Shown here: positions 8,970 through 21,563 of the stretch, in pieces
How positions within the stretch are numbered: the stretch's first letter is position 1
Layout: every line of letters starts with the position of its first letter
DNA from: Stomorhina lunata
Lineage: Eukaryota; Arthropoda; Insecta; Diptera; Rhiniidae
DNA: 64,000 bases
Assembly: GCA_933228675.1 (NCBI GenBank)
Contig: OW121745.1
Coordinates: 405,346 to 469,345, forward strand
Direction: 5' to 3'
The notes under the pieces: model-generated
Told to the model about the DNA's origin: nothing
What the model saw: the letters and a program-made list of their open reading frames with translations, nothing else
Database searches by the model: none
Position numbers and translations under genes: made by a program

Positions 8970-10806
8970 AACAAGTAAGGGTGGTATGTTCGGCTTTGCC
9001 GAATCTTGGATACCCTTCACCAATGGTGTTCCAAAAGTAAAGTACAAAATCGTAAGAATATGTTGATAATTATATAGTTTCTGATTACTGACTTAGTTGA
9101 GCCCCACACAAATGCTTGATATACATATATATTAATTTTCTTTTTGTTCATACTAAATGTAATTCCTAGCAATATTTAGCTATGTCGGAAAACGAAAAGC
9201 TTTTCGGTGGCGTCATCATCTGGAATAGTTATGGACACAAAGGTTAGGTTGGGCAGGTAGAGAATGCTTATTTAAGCCAGCCAGTAGCTTCGATATAAGT
9301 GTCTATTTTACGAACACTTAATAAAAGATTCTTCAAAATGTAGATGCGCTTAGATTTGCAAAAGCATATCGATTTGATGAAGATTAAGTATTCTGGCATG
9401 CAACCCAAAAACACAGTGCCCAGTGAGGGTTGTATACTTTAATTCGTATGAATTATGCAACTAGTAAAAGTTCTTGATAAGTTATGTAAAACTTTGAAGT
9501 TAGCGGACTGATTTAGGTCAAAGCTTTAACAATGATTGTCAATGTATACAAGCCTTAGAATTCTAGGGTGTATATCTTAGTTTTAGATACATAGTGAAAT
9601 ATATAGCTTTTTAATGGATGGATATCAGCTTTGTCGGAAAAGTTATTGAAGATTTACTTTTATTCTGAAGTTAGTTAACTAATTAAGATAAATACTTCAT
9701 TAATAATATTTGGGATGTATTGTTCTTTCGATCTGTCCGATGGATGTGTGGAAAGTTTTGCTCTAGTTCTTTGTGCAATTATAACGTGATTTAATTTATC
9801 AGCATTAAAGTGATTCCCGGTCGGGGTTATATGGGAGATTTCACTAAATGTGAACAGAGCTCGACCATTTTCAATACCGAACTTTTCAAGAGATCAGAAA
9901 TACTTTTGTCAAATGTTGTCCCTCTAGAAAGTTTATTTTAGGCGCTATAGCCCTGAATAACGATATTCTTTATACTAAATGTCATCATCGTATCTATTAT
10001 AATTTGTCATTTATTAGCTACTAAGAGATTGCCTCAGGCAAAGTTATACGGAAGCAATTGTCAAACGTGAACGGATTTCTCCCAATTGCATTAAAAAAAT
10101 TTTAATTTTCGTTGATATGTGAGATACACACATATGTATGTTTGAACGGATATCATGTACTCAGTTGCATTTTTGTACTTCCTAGGAAGATTACCTACAA
10201 TTTGATATATAATACATTCTCAAATGTTTTCATAATGTTCAAAAGTCAGACACAAAATTAAGATAAATGCAGTGTGTCTGTCTGCTAAAATCAGATTTGT
10301 GGAGCTCCTGGAAGGTATAAACATATGCATACCGACAAAACAGGAGCTCCAAAAACTTGACTACAACAGAAAAATGGACAGACATGTAGACGGACGGACA
10401 GACAGGTAGACGGACAGACAAACGGACGGACAGATAAACAGACAGACAAACAGACAGACGGACAGACATCGCGAAATCGATTATCCTGCCGACTCTGAGT
10501 CGATCGGTACAATTTGAATGGTATTGATAACCAGATTTGTAGAGTTTATACATCAGATTTTAGGAAATCCTCCCACAAAGAACGCTGTCAAATTTCATCA
10601 CAATCGGCCCATAAACACCTGAGATATCGCTGAAACAATACTTACAAAATGTCAACAAAATTTCTTAGACACGTACTTTGGGGAAATTCTTGCACATCAC
10701 AAGTAGTGTTTTGGTGATATCTCAGTTGTTTATGGACCGCTTTTGATAAAATTTAATAACGTGCTTGGCGGGGGAATTTCCTAAAATCTGATATAAAATT
10801 TATGTA
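8970..10806 (+). mobile_element. E repeat (DINE-1/INE-1-like), copy 1, truncated
   Basis: Starts AACAAGTAAGGGTGGTATG, followed by the hairpin TTCGGCTTTGCCGAA and ATACCCTTCACCAATGGTG. It carries a GACA/GACGGACA microsatellite core (10378-10470) next to CTGCCGACTCTGAGTCGATC. This combination (end hairpin, ACCCTT motif, GAGTCGAT plus GTCTGTC core) resembles the DINE-1/INE-1 family of Helentron-related nonautonomous repeats of flies. It is cut at 10806 by the tandem-duplication junction; complete relatives are at 29996-32552 and 33621-36155. No real gene; reading frames through the microsatellite are artefacts. Confidence 0.6.
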
Positions 10807-12349
10807 GGTGAGAACAAAACGGGTTCTTAAAAGCATTCCAACACCAAACGAGGAAAAAAAGTTTACAAACGAGGAAGCACTTGCATTATTTCTGGATTTA
10901 AAGCTAACAAAACACCAGTATACTCAACTCAGATTGCGTGCGATCGAAAAAGGCTTAAATTTATATCCTCCAAAGGAATCTATGAAAATCACACCAATTT
11001 CTTCACAGGTAGAACTGCAAGCTCTACTTGATCATACAGCTGAAAGGTTGCTGCAATCACTTAAAGGAAGTGATTTAAAAAAACATGGAAACTGCAATTT
11101 AACTCTCTTTTGTAAATGGGGATGCGATGGATCTTCAGGACAAAAACAATATAAACAATTTTTATGTGAAGATATTTCTGACACAGATATGTTCATGGTG
11201 TCATTTGTGCCATTGCGATTAATAAAAAACTTAGAAGACTCGGAACCTTCGCCCAGCACAATGCAAACAAATTTTATTTGGAAAAATCATACTCCATCGT
11301 CCACGAAGTACTGCAGACCAATAAAATTTGAATTTAAAAAGGAAACTCATGATACCATTAAGAATGAAATAAGTGACATCAGAGCTCAAATTTCAATACT
11401 ACAGCCATTAGAGTTAGAGATAGATGAACATACTATTAAATTGAATTATCAATTAATACTTTCAATGATAGACGGAAAAACTGCCCAGGCTTTGACTGAT
11501 ACAAAAGCTTCATCCAGCTGTATTATATGTAAAGCAACATCAAGTCAGTTAAACCAAGAACCTACTAAGTCACTAGATAGTATTGATGCATTTGAATTTG
11601 GATTATCACCGCTACATACGAGAATAAGATTTATGGAACACATACTGAAAATTAGCTATGATTTGGACTTCGGATCTTCAGGATCAGTAAGAAATAATGA
11701 CACCAACAAATAGAAAAGAAAATTGAAAAAGAAACAAGTTCAATATGCATTTCTCAAACACGGGTTAATTATAGATCAACCAAAACAAGGATCAGGCAAT
11801 ACAAACGATGGCAATTCCGCAAGAAGATTCTTTTTGGATCCCGAAACTACATCTGATATAACAGGTGTTGATATAGATCTTATTTCAAGATTTAAAACAA
11901 TTACTGAAGTACTTGCGTGCAATGAACAAATTAATGCTAAAAAATTTGGTGATTATGCCAAGGAAACTGTTGCTATATATACATCCAAATACAATTATAG
12001 AAATATGTCAGTAACAGTGCACAAAGTTCTTTATCATGGAGAAGATGTCATTAAGCACCATTTATTACAAATTGGAGATTTATCAGAGGAAGCCCAGGAA
12101 AAAAGAAATAAGGATTACAGATTTTAGAGAGAACATAATACCAGAAAAACGTCACGAAGTTCTACAAATGAAGACTTATTTCACATATTATTAGCAACAT
12201 CAGATCCATTCATCTCTAGCATTCGAAGTCAATGGAAAGTAAGTCCTTCGGACCTAAGTGCCGAAGTTAAAGCACTGCTACAGGACAGCAGTAATACAGA
12301 GCAGAATATAAAATATTTACAAGAAATATTCCAGCCAAATAAACAATAA
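10807..12349 (+). pseudogene. Transib transposase fragment, unit 2
   Basis: Lacks the N-terminal quarter because the unit begins inside the gene; the first codons follow directly on E-repeat DNA. Carries the same two TAG codons (11711-11713 and 12125-12127) and the same catalytic-region motifs (CDGSSG, CIIC, SEEAQEKRNK) as copy 1. No frameshift between the junction and the first TAG. No start context of its own. Confidence 0.88.
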
Positions 12350-12736
12350 TTATAATTTGCATTTAACATTTGAGTAATATCAATATTAAATATTATTTTA
12401 TTTATCTACAATCTATTTATGACTACAAATAAATATATATTTAAAGAAAAATTATGTTACATTCTTTTATTTAAAAAAAAACTAGGTAAAATTTAAGTAT
12501 TATTAAACATACATTAAAATTAGGGCCACCCTAATAAAAATACTGTAAAAATATTAAAATATTAAATTGCTATCCAAGGACGACTTGTGGCCCAAATTTG
12601 AGCCAAATCGGTTAAGAGGAAGTGGGTCAAAAATGAGTTGGCAGATTTGAAAAAAAAATAGAAATGAAAAAAAATCGAAAACTGAATTTCAAGAACCACT
12701 GTACCGATCTTAATAAAACCCACAATCGAAAAAGCT

Positions 12737-12743
12737 ACAGATG

Positions 12744-12831
<88 letters not shown>

Positions 12832-13142
12832 CCCCGACAACATTCCAATTGGAACAAGGGGTACTTCTCTCAGACAATGAGCTGCATCCGATTCTATTTT
12901 TTTTTAGACTCATTGAAAGGGACCTACGTTTTAACGCCGGCTCCGAACGGCAAATGCATTAGTAAGAGAAGTTTTACATAGCCTAATACTCAATAACCAG
13001 TGGCTAGCTGAGTTATGAGGTGAACCGCCGCTTTTTTGAAAATTTATTTTTTCAAGTGAGTCTGGCCAGTGATCGAACTTGGGCCTCTGGTATGCTAGGC
13101 GGATGACTAACCTGCTATACCACGGCGGTTCACAGATGTTAT
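12737..13142 (-). mobile_element. SINE, unit 2 copy
   Basis: Same SINE as in unit 1, with direct repeats ACAGATGTTAT at 12737-12747 and 13132-13142. Its (TA)n tail is about twice as long as in unit 1. Copied by segmental duplication, not by new transposition, because the insertion site is identical. Confidence 0.85.
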
Positions 13143-13181
13143 CTATTGAGTAAAAAAAGAACTACTAAAAAATCTTTTTCA

Positions 13182-13215
13182 TTTGGCCAATGAAAACCGA
13201 TTCTGAACCACTGTG
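13182..13215 (-). repeat. Transib right end, unit 2 copy
   Basis: Identical to the right terminal repeat at 6867-6900, followed by CGCCA at 13216-13220. There is no new left end in this unit. Confidence 0.88.
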
Positions 13216-13220
13216 CGCCA

Positions 13221-15290
13221 CTTATTCAATAATCATTTTAAACTTTTTCATTGTTTAAAATTTTAAAGGAATTTTTAAGATATTCCACCTCAGTTCTCAA
13301 CATTTTGTTCTCCCTTTGTGCAATTTCCAATTTCTTTTTGTTTTCTAATAATGAAATTATTTCAATCGGAAGTGTGCAAAATATTATTGATTTATTTTGA
13401 TACGAGACCGCGCAACGGGCCCAAAGTTTTTGAGTCCATTTTTATGGCGAAAAATTAAAATATTTACCGTTTTTGCCACATATCGTCCATTTAAGATATA
13501 TTTGTAAAAAAAGTGACAATGGAATCTAAAAGTGAACTACTGTAGCTTTCCTTTAATTCATAAAAATTTGAAATCCATAAAACAGTTTTAATATTATTGA
13601 GATTTCTCCCCTAAAATTCGTGTCCTTGAAAGGGATAAACAGCAAAAAAACGTTGGACAAACACTGGCAAAGTAAGACATTATTTATCATTTCAAGACTT
13701 TTAAGTACTTAATAGTTTAATTTTGTAAAAATATAAAAATATTTACTTTTTTCATATTCAAAAATATGTCATTTTTCTCAGGTGGGTTTTTTAGTTTTTG
13801 TTAAACAAATATTATACATTTGAATTTTTCTCATCGGTGTGTTAAAATAAATAAATAAAACAATAAATCTCATAAAAATTGTGGTCGATATATTAAACCA
13901 TTTCCTCGTACCTTGTTTTTGAATTCGGCGAATTTCGCAAAAAAGTAATTTTTTATCACAATTTCAGTAATCCTATTAGTGTTTATTTTATTTTAATAAT
14001 GTTTATACGGAATAAAATTATAAATACTATGGAAAACATAAACAGGTTTTCTTTTTAAAAATTGGGTAGACTTGACCCTTTTTTCCGGGGTCAAAGGTAA
14101 AAAATTTATTTTTTTGTTTTTTAAATACTTAATATTATTAATTTATTGGAGAATTTTAATATATATACTTAAAAGTAATTATATAACACTAAGATTGAGT
14201 ATTTTTTTTATCAAAAAAAAAAAAAAAAAAAACAAAAATGACCGATTTTTTTTTGCACTTTGTTCAGCAAATTTTATGAAAAAGTTTATCTTATATTCTT
14301 TGACGAGCAATAATTGTATGTGTATATATTGGGGCAGGGACCGTTACAATTATGACATTTATAATAAAAATCAAAATAAAATTGTTATTTTACGATTTTT
14401 CTTTCTTTTTGGTAGAAATAATTTTTATTTTATGATTTTTATTTTTGTCAAATATATTTGTCAAATTCTGACAAATATTTTTTTTGGCAAAAAGATTTGT
14501 CAAGATCTGACAAATATTCTTTTTGGCAAAAATATTTGTCAAGATCTGATTTTTATTTATTTTTAACAGAAATAATTGTTATTCTGATTTAATTTTTTTT
14601 TTGTAAAAATTTTTGTAAAATAAAAAATGCAAATAAAAAAATCAATACAGAATTTAAAAAAAAAATTAAAAAATTTCCCATAACAACGGACAGTAGGAAA
14701 TTACGGCCAAAACCCCCATAAATGTTTTTAATTTTTTTAAGAAATTTTAGTGTCAGATTAGAGCTGACATTTCAAAACATGTAATCCCAAATTTTTACCA
14801 TACTGCATTGCCTACTAAGGCTGTAATAATTCCTCAAAGTTTGAATATTTGTTTATATATTTTTAATAAAATTGTTTGTATATATGAACCCATATATAAA
14901 ATTCGCTTTATTTTGAAATACGTGTAAAATTTTAACTTCTTCTTTTTTAGATTAAAAAGTAGATACCTTTTACTAATCAACCGCGCTAATTTCAATATTT
15001 TTTGACCTATGCTTCATCTAGAATTCTAGCAGTTAAAACCATCAAAAAAATAAAAAAAAATAAAAATAATAGCTGAATTGAATCATAAATAAGCTCTATG
15101 AATTTCATATCCATTTGCATCCCATTTTAAGAACTATAACGTTTCTAGTAACACCCCTTTTTTAAAATTTTTTGCAATTTATCGCGAAAAAATCACTACT
15201 TGAAGTGAAATATGGGCGTGATGTAATATTTTTATGACATGTTCTTTAGTTTCCTTTCTAATTCTATGCAAAATGTATATATAAAGATAC
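13221..15290. repeat. LINE ORF1 coiled-coil piece plus X repeat, unit 2
   Basis: Duplicate of 6906-8969. The LINE piece is 13221-13405 and X is 13406-15290. X carries the 13-base insertion near 14304 and a shortened A tract. No coding potential. Confidence 0.7.
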
Positions 15291-17111
15291 AACAAGTAAG
15301 GGTGGTATGTTCGGCTTTGCCGAATCTTGGATACCCTTCACCAATGGTGTTCCAAAAGTAAAGTACAAAATCGTAAGAATATGTTGATAATTATATAGTT
15401 TCTGATTACTGACTTAGTTGAGCCCCACACAAATGCTTGATATACATATATATTAATTTTCTTTTTGTTCATACTAAATGTAATTCCTAGCAATATTTAG
15501 CTATGTCGGAAAACGAAAAGCTTTTCGGTGGCGTCATCATCTGGAATAGTTATGGACACAAAGGTTAGGTTGGGCAGGTAGAGAATGCTTATTTAAGCCA
15601 GCCAGTAGCTTCGATATAAGTGTCTATTTTACGAACACTTAATAAAAGATTCTTCAAAATGTAGATGCGCTTAGATTTGCAAAAGCATATCGATTTGATG
15701 AAGATTAAGTATTCTGGCATGCAACCCAAAAACACAGTGCCCAGTGAGGGTTGTATACTTTAATTCGTATGAATTATGCAACTAGTAAAAGTTCTTGATA
15801 AGTTATGTAAAACTTTGAAGTTAGCGGACTGATTTAGGTCAAAGCTTTAACAATGATTGTCAATGTATACAAGCCTTAGAATTCTAGGGTGTATATCTTA
15901 GTTTTAGATACATAGTGAAATATATAGCTTTTTAATGGATGGATATCAGCTTTGTCGGAAAAGTTATTGAAGATTTACTTTTATTCTGAAGTTAGTTAAC
16001 TAATTAAGATAAATACTTCATTAATAATATTTGGGATGTATTGTTCTTTCGATCTGTCCGATGGATGTGTGGAAAGTTTTGCTCTAGTTCTTTGTGCAAT
16101 TATAACGTGATTTAATTTATCAGCATTAAAGTGATTCCCGGTCGGGGTTATATGGGAGATTTCACTAAATGTGAACAGAGCTCGACCATTTTCAATACCG
16201 AACTTTTCAAGAGATCAGAAATATTTTTGTCAAATGTTGTCCCTCTAGAAAGTTTATTTTAGGCGCTATAGCCCTGAATAACGATATTCTTTATACTAAA
16301 TGTCATCATCGTATCTATTATAATTTGTCATTTATTAGCTACTAAGAGATTGCCTCAGGCAAAGTTATACGGAAGCAATTGTCAAACGTGAACGGATTTC
16401 TCCCAATTGCATTAAAAAAATTTTAATTTTCGTTGATATGTGAGATACACACATATGTATGTTTGAACGGATATCATGTACTCAGTTGCATTTTTGTACT
16501 TCCTAGGAAGATTACCTACAATTTGATATATAATACATTCTCAAATGTTTTCATAATGTTCAAAAGTCAGACACAAAATTAAGATAAATGCAGTGTGTCT
16601 GTCTGCTAAAATCAGATTTGTGGAGCTCCTGGAAGGTATAAACATATGCATACCGACAAAACAGGAGCTCCAAAAACTTGACTACAACAGAAAAATGGAC
16701 AGACATGTAGACGGACGGACAGACAGGTAGACGGACAGATAAACAGACAGACAAACAGACAGACGGACAGACATCGCGAAATCGATTATCCTGCCGACTC
16801 TGAGTCGATCGGTACAATTTGAATGGTATTGATAACCAGATTTGTAGAGTTTATACATCAGATTTTAGGAAATCCTCCCACAAAGAACGCTGTCAAATTT
16901 CATCACAATCGGCCCATAAACACCTGAGATATCGCTGAAACAATACTTACAAAATGTCAACAAAATTTCTTAGACACGTACTTTGGGGAAATTCTTGCAC
17001 ATCACAAGTAGTGTTTTGGTGATATCTCAGTTGTTTATGGACCGCTTTTGATAAAATTTAATAACGTGCTTGGCGGGGGAATTTCCTAAAATCTGATATA
17101 AAATTTATGTA
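15291..17111 (+). mobile_element. E repeat, unit 2 copy, truncated at the junction
   Basis: Duplicate of 8970-10806 with a 20-base loss in the GACA/GACGGACA core at about 16735. Ends at the GGT junction with unit 3. Confidence 0.6.
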
Positions 17112-18653
17112 GGTGAGAACAAAACGGGTTCTTAAAAGCATTCCAACACCAAACGAGGAAAAAAAGTTTACAAACGAGGAAGCACTTGCATTATTTCTGG
17201 ATTTAAAGCTAACAAAACACCAGTATACTCAACTCAGATTGCGTGCGATCGAAAAAGGCTTAAATTTATATCCTCCAAAGGAATCTATGAAAATCACACC
17301 AATTTCTTCACAGGTAGAACTGCAAGCTCTACTTGATCATACAGCTGAAAGGTTGCTGCAATCACTTAAAGGAAGTGATTTAAAAAAACATGGAAACTGC
17401 AATTTAACTCTCTTTTGTAATGGGGATGCGATGGATCTTCAGGACAAAAACAATATAAACAATTTTTATGTGAAGATATTTCTGACACAGATATGTTCAT
17501 GGTGTCATTTGTGCCATTGCGATTAATAAAAAACTTAGAAGACTCGGAACCTTCGCCCAGCACAATGCAAACAAATTTTATTTGGAAAAATCATACTCCA
17601 TCGTCCACGAAGTACTGCAGACCAATAAAATTTGAATTTAAAAAGGAAACTCATGATACCATTAAGAATGAAATAAGTGACATCAGAGCTCAAATTTCAA
17701 TACTACAGCCATTAGAGTTAGAGATAGATGAACATACTATTAAATTGAATTATCAATTAATACTTTCAATGATAGACGGAAAAACTGCCCAGGCTTTGAC
17801 TGATACAAAAGCTTCATCCAGCTGTATTATATGTAAAGCAACATCAAGTCAGTTAAACCAAGAACCTACTAAGTCACTAGATAGTATTGATGCATTTGAA
17901 TTTGGATTATCACCGCTACATACGAGAATAAGATTTATGGAACACATACTGAAAATTAGCTATGATTTGGACTTCGGATCTTCAGGATCAGTAAGAAATA
18001 ATGACACCAACAAATAGAAAAGAAAATTGAAAAAGAAACAAGTTCAATATGCATTTCTCAAACACGGGTTAATTATAGATCAACCAAAACAAGGATCAGG
18101 CAATACAAACGATGGCAATTCCGCAAGAAGATTCTTTTTGGATCCCGAAACTACATCTGATATAACAGGTCTTGATATAGATCTTATTTCAAGATTTAAA
18201 ACAATTACTGAAGTACTTGCGTGCAATGAACAAATTAATGCTAAAAAATTTGGTGATTATGCCAAGGAAACTGTTGCTATATATACATCCAAATACAATT
18301 ATAGAAATATGTCAGTAACAGTGCACAAAGTTCTTTATCATGGAGAAGATGTCATTAAGCACCATTTATTACAAATTGGAGATTTATCAGAGGAAGCCCA
18401 GGAAAAAAGAAATAAGGATTACAGATTTTAGAGAGAACATAATACCAGAAAAACGTCACGAAGTTCTACAAATGAAGACTTATTTCACATATTATTAGCA
18501 ACATCAGATCCATTCATCTCTAGCATTCGAAGTCAATGGAAAGTAAGTCCTTCGGACCTAAGTGCCGAAGTTAAAGCACTGCTACAGGACAGCAGTAATA
18601 CAGAGCAGAATATAAAATATTTACAAGAAATATTCCAGCCAAATAAACAATAA
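17112..18653 (+). pseudogene. Transib transposase fragment, unit 3, extra frameshift
   Basis: Same truncation and both TAG codons (18015-18017, 18429-18431) as the other copies. In addition one A is missing in TTTTGTAATGGGGATGCG (about 17418), six codons or fewer before the catalytic Asp, which throws the core domain out of frame. It also has one Val-to-Leu change in the ITGxDIDL segment. The most decayed of the three. Confidence 0.88.
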
Positions 18654-19040
18654 TTATAATTTGCATTTAACATTTGAGTAATATCAATATTAAATATTAT
18701 TTTATTTATCTACAATCTATTTATGACTACAAATAAATATATATTTAAAGAAAAATTATGTTACATTCTTTTATTTAAAAAAAAACTAGGTAAAATTTAA
18801 GTATTATTAAACATACATTAAAATTAGGGCCACCCTAATAAAAATACTGTAAAAATATTAAAATATTAAATTGCTATCCAAGGACGACTTGTGGCCCAAA
18901 TTTGAGCCAAATCGGTTAAGAGGAAGTGGGTCAAAAATGAGTTGGCAGATTTGAAAAAAAAATAGAAATGAAAAAAAATCGAAAACTGAATTTCAAGAAC
19001 CACTGTACCGATCTTAATAAAACCCACAATCGAAAAAGCT

Positions 19041-19047
19041 ACAGATG

Positions 19048-19099
<52 letters not shown>

Positions 19100-19410
19100 C
19101 CCCGACAACATTCCAATTGGAACAAGGGGTACTTCTCTCAGACAATGAGCTGCATCCGATTCTATTTTTTTTTAGACTCATTGAAAGGGACCTACGTTTT
19201 AACGCCGGCTCCGAACGGCAAATGCATTAGTAAGAGAAGTTTTACATAGCCTAATACTCAATAACCAGTGGCTAGCTGAGTTATGAGGTGAACCGCCGCT
19301 TTTTTGAAAATTTATTTTTTCAAGTGAGTCTGGCCAGTGATCGAACTTGGGCCTCTGGTATGCTAGGCGGATGACTAACCTGCTATACCACGGCGGTTCA
19401 CAGATGTTAT
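19041..19410 (-). mobile_element. SINE, unit 3 copy
   Basis: Direct repeats ACAGATGTTAT at 19041-19051 and 19400-19410; (TA)n tail of intermediate length. Same site as in units 1 and 2. Confidence 0.85.
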
Positions 19411-19449
19411 CTATTGAGTAAAAAAAGAACTACTAAAAAATCTTTTTCA

Positions 19450-19483
19450 TTTGGCCAATGAAAACCGATTCTGAACCACTGTG
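19450..19483 (-). repeat. Transib right end, unit 3 copy
   Basis: Third copy of the CACAGTG right terminus, followed by CGCCA at 19484-19488. Confidence 0.88.
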
Positions 19484-19488
19484 CGCCA

Positions 19489-21563
19489 CTTATTCAATAA
19501 TCATTTTAAACTTTTTCATTGTTTAAAATTTTAAAGGAATTTTTAAGATATTCCACCTCAGTTCTCAACATTTTGTTCTCCCTTTGTGCAATTTCCAATT
19601 TCTTTTTGTTTTCTAATAATGAAATTATTTCAATCGGAAGTGTGCAAAATATTATTGATTTATTTTGATACGAGACCGCGCAACGGGCCCAAAGTTTTTG
19701 AGTCCATTTTTATGGCGAAAAATTAAAATATTTACCGTTTTTGCCACATATCGTCCATTTAAGATATATTTGTAAAAAAAGTGACAATGGAATCTAAAAG
19801 TGAACTACTGTAGCTTTCCTTTAATTCATAAAAATTTGAAATCCATAAAACAGTTTTAATATTATTGAGATTTCTCCCCTAAAATTCGTGTCCTTGAAAG
19901 GGATAAACAGCAAAAAAACGTTGGACAAACACTGGCAAAGTAAGACATTATTTATCATTTCAAGACTTTTAAGTACTTAATAGTTTAATTTTGTAAAAAT
20001 ATAAAAATATTTACTTTTTTCATATTCAAAAATATGTCATTTTTCTCAGGTGGGTTTTTTTAGTTTTTGTTAAACAAATATTATACATTTGAATTTTTCT
20101 CATCGGTGTGTTAAAATAAATAAATAAAACAATAAATCTCAAAAAAATTGTGGTCGATATATTAAACCATTTCCTCGTACCTTGTTTTTGAATTCGGCGA
20201 ATTTCGCAAAAAAGTAATTTTTTATCACAATTTCAGTAATCCTATTTGTGTTTATTTTATTTTAATAATGTTTATACGGAATAAAATTATAAATACTATG
20301 GAAAACATAAACAGGTTTTCTTTTTAAAAATTGGGTAGACTTGACCCTTTTTTCCGGGGTCAAAGGTAAAAAATTTATTTTTTTGTTTTTTAAATACTTA
20401 ATATTATTAATTTATTGGAGAATTTTAATATATATACTTAAAAGTAATTATATAACACTAAGATTGAGTATTTTTTTTATCAAAAAAAAAAAAAAAAAAA
20501 AACAAAAATGACCGATTTTTTTTTGCACTTTGTTCAGCAAATTTTATGAAAAAGTTTATCTTATATTCTTTGACGAGCAATAATTGTATGTGTATATATT
20601 GGGGCAGGGACCGTTACAATTATGACATTTATAATAAAAATCAAAATAAAATTGTTATTTTACGATTTTTCTTTCTTTTTGGTAGAAATAATTTTTATTT
20701 TATGATTTTTATTTTTGTCAAATATATTTGTCAAATTCTGACAAATATTTTTTTTGGCAAAAAGATTTGTCAAGATCTGACAAATATTCTTTTTGGCAAA
20801 AATATTTGTCAAGATCTGATTTTTATTTATTTTTAACAGAAATAATTGTTATTCTGATTTAATTTTTTTTTTGTAAAAATTTTTGTAAAATAAAAAATGC
20901 AAATAAAAAAATCAATACAGAATTTAAAAAAAAAATTAAAAAATTTCCCATAACAACGGACAGTAGGAAATTACGGCCAAAACCCCCATAAATGTTTTTA
21001 ATTTTTTTAAGAAATTTTAGTGTCAGATTAGAGCTGACATTTCAAAACATGTAATCCCAAATTTTTACCATACTGCATTGCCTACTAAGGCTGTAATAAT
21101 TCCTCAAAGTTTGAATATTTGTTTATGTATTTTTAATAAAATTGTTTGTATATATGAACCCATATATAAAATTCGCTTTATTTTGAAATACGTGTAAAAT
21201 TTTAACTTCTTCTTTTTTAGATTAAAAAGTAGATACCTTTTACTAATCAACCGCGCTAATTTCAATATTTTTTGACCTATGCTTCATCTAGAATTCTAGC
21301 AGTTAAAACCATCAAAAAAATAAAAAAAAAAAATTAAAATAATAGCTGAATTGAATCATTAATAAGCTCTATGAATTTCATATCCATTTGCATCCCATTT
21401 TAAGAACTATAACGTTTCTAGTAACACCCCTTTTTTAAAATTTTTTGCAATTTATCGCGAAAAAATCACTACTTGAAGTGAAATATGGGCGTGATGTAAT
21501 ATTTTTATGACATGTTCTTTAGTTTCCTTTCTAATTCTATGCAAAATGTATATATAAAGATAC
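19489..21563. repeat. LINE ORF1 coiled-coil piece plus X repeat, unit 3
   Basis: Duplicate of 6906-8969, closest to unit 2 (shares the 13-base insertion near 20573 and the shorter A tract). Has a slightly longer A run near 21320. No genes. Confidence 0.7.

Larger units (their letters stand above)
4536..10806 (+). repeat. Tandem unit 1 of a 6.3-kb triplication
   Basis: The segment from GGTGAGAACAAAACGGG (4536) through the E repeat recurs at 10807 and 17112. It holds the transposase from about codon 152 on, the Transib right end, the SINE, LINE piece, X and E. Unit 1 differs from units 2 and 3 by a shorter (TA)n tract, a longer A tract near 7905 and the absence of a 13-base insertion (ACGAGCAATAATT) near 7999. 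Confidence 0.95.
10807..17111 (+). repeat. Tandem unit 2 of the triplication
   Basis: Near-identical copy of 4536-10806. Distinguishing marks: the longest (TA)n tract (12743-12828), the 13-base insertion at about 14304, and a 20-base contraction of the GACA-type microsatellite near 16735. Joined to unit 1 by TATGTAGGTGAGAAC, where the GGT is common to both parental sequences. Confidence 0.95.

Noticed and set aside
10239..10553. Minus-strand frames with SVCLSVCLSV peptides (also 22833-23147, 30019-30234, 30848-31156, 35005-35313)
   Set aside because: They are translations of the GACA/GACGGACA microsatellite core of E repeats, not proteins.
12562..12981. Frames with YIYIYIYI peptides on both strands around the TA tracts
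   Set aside because: Translation of (TA)n; open on both strands at once and of different length in each duplicated copy.
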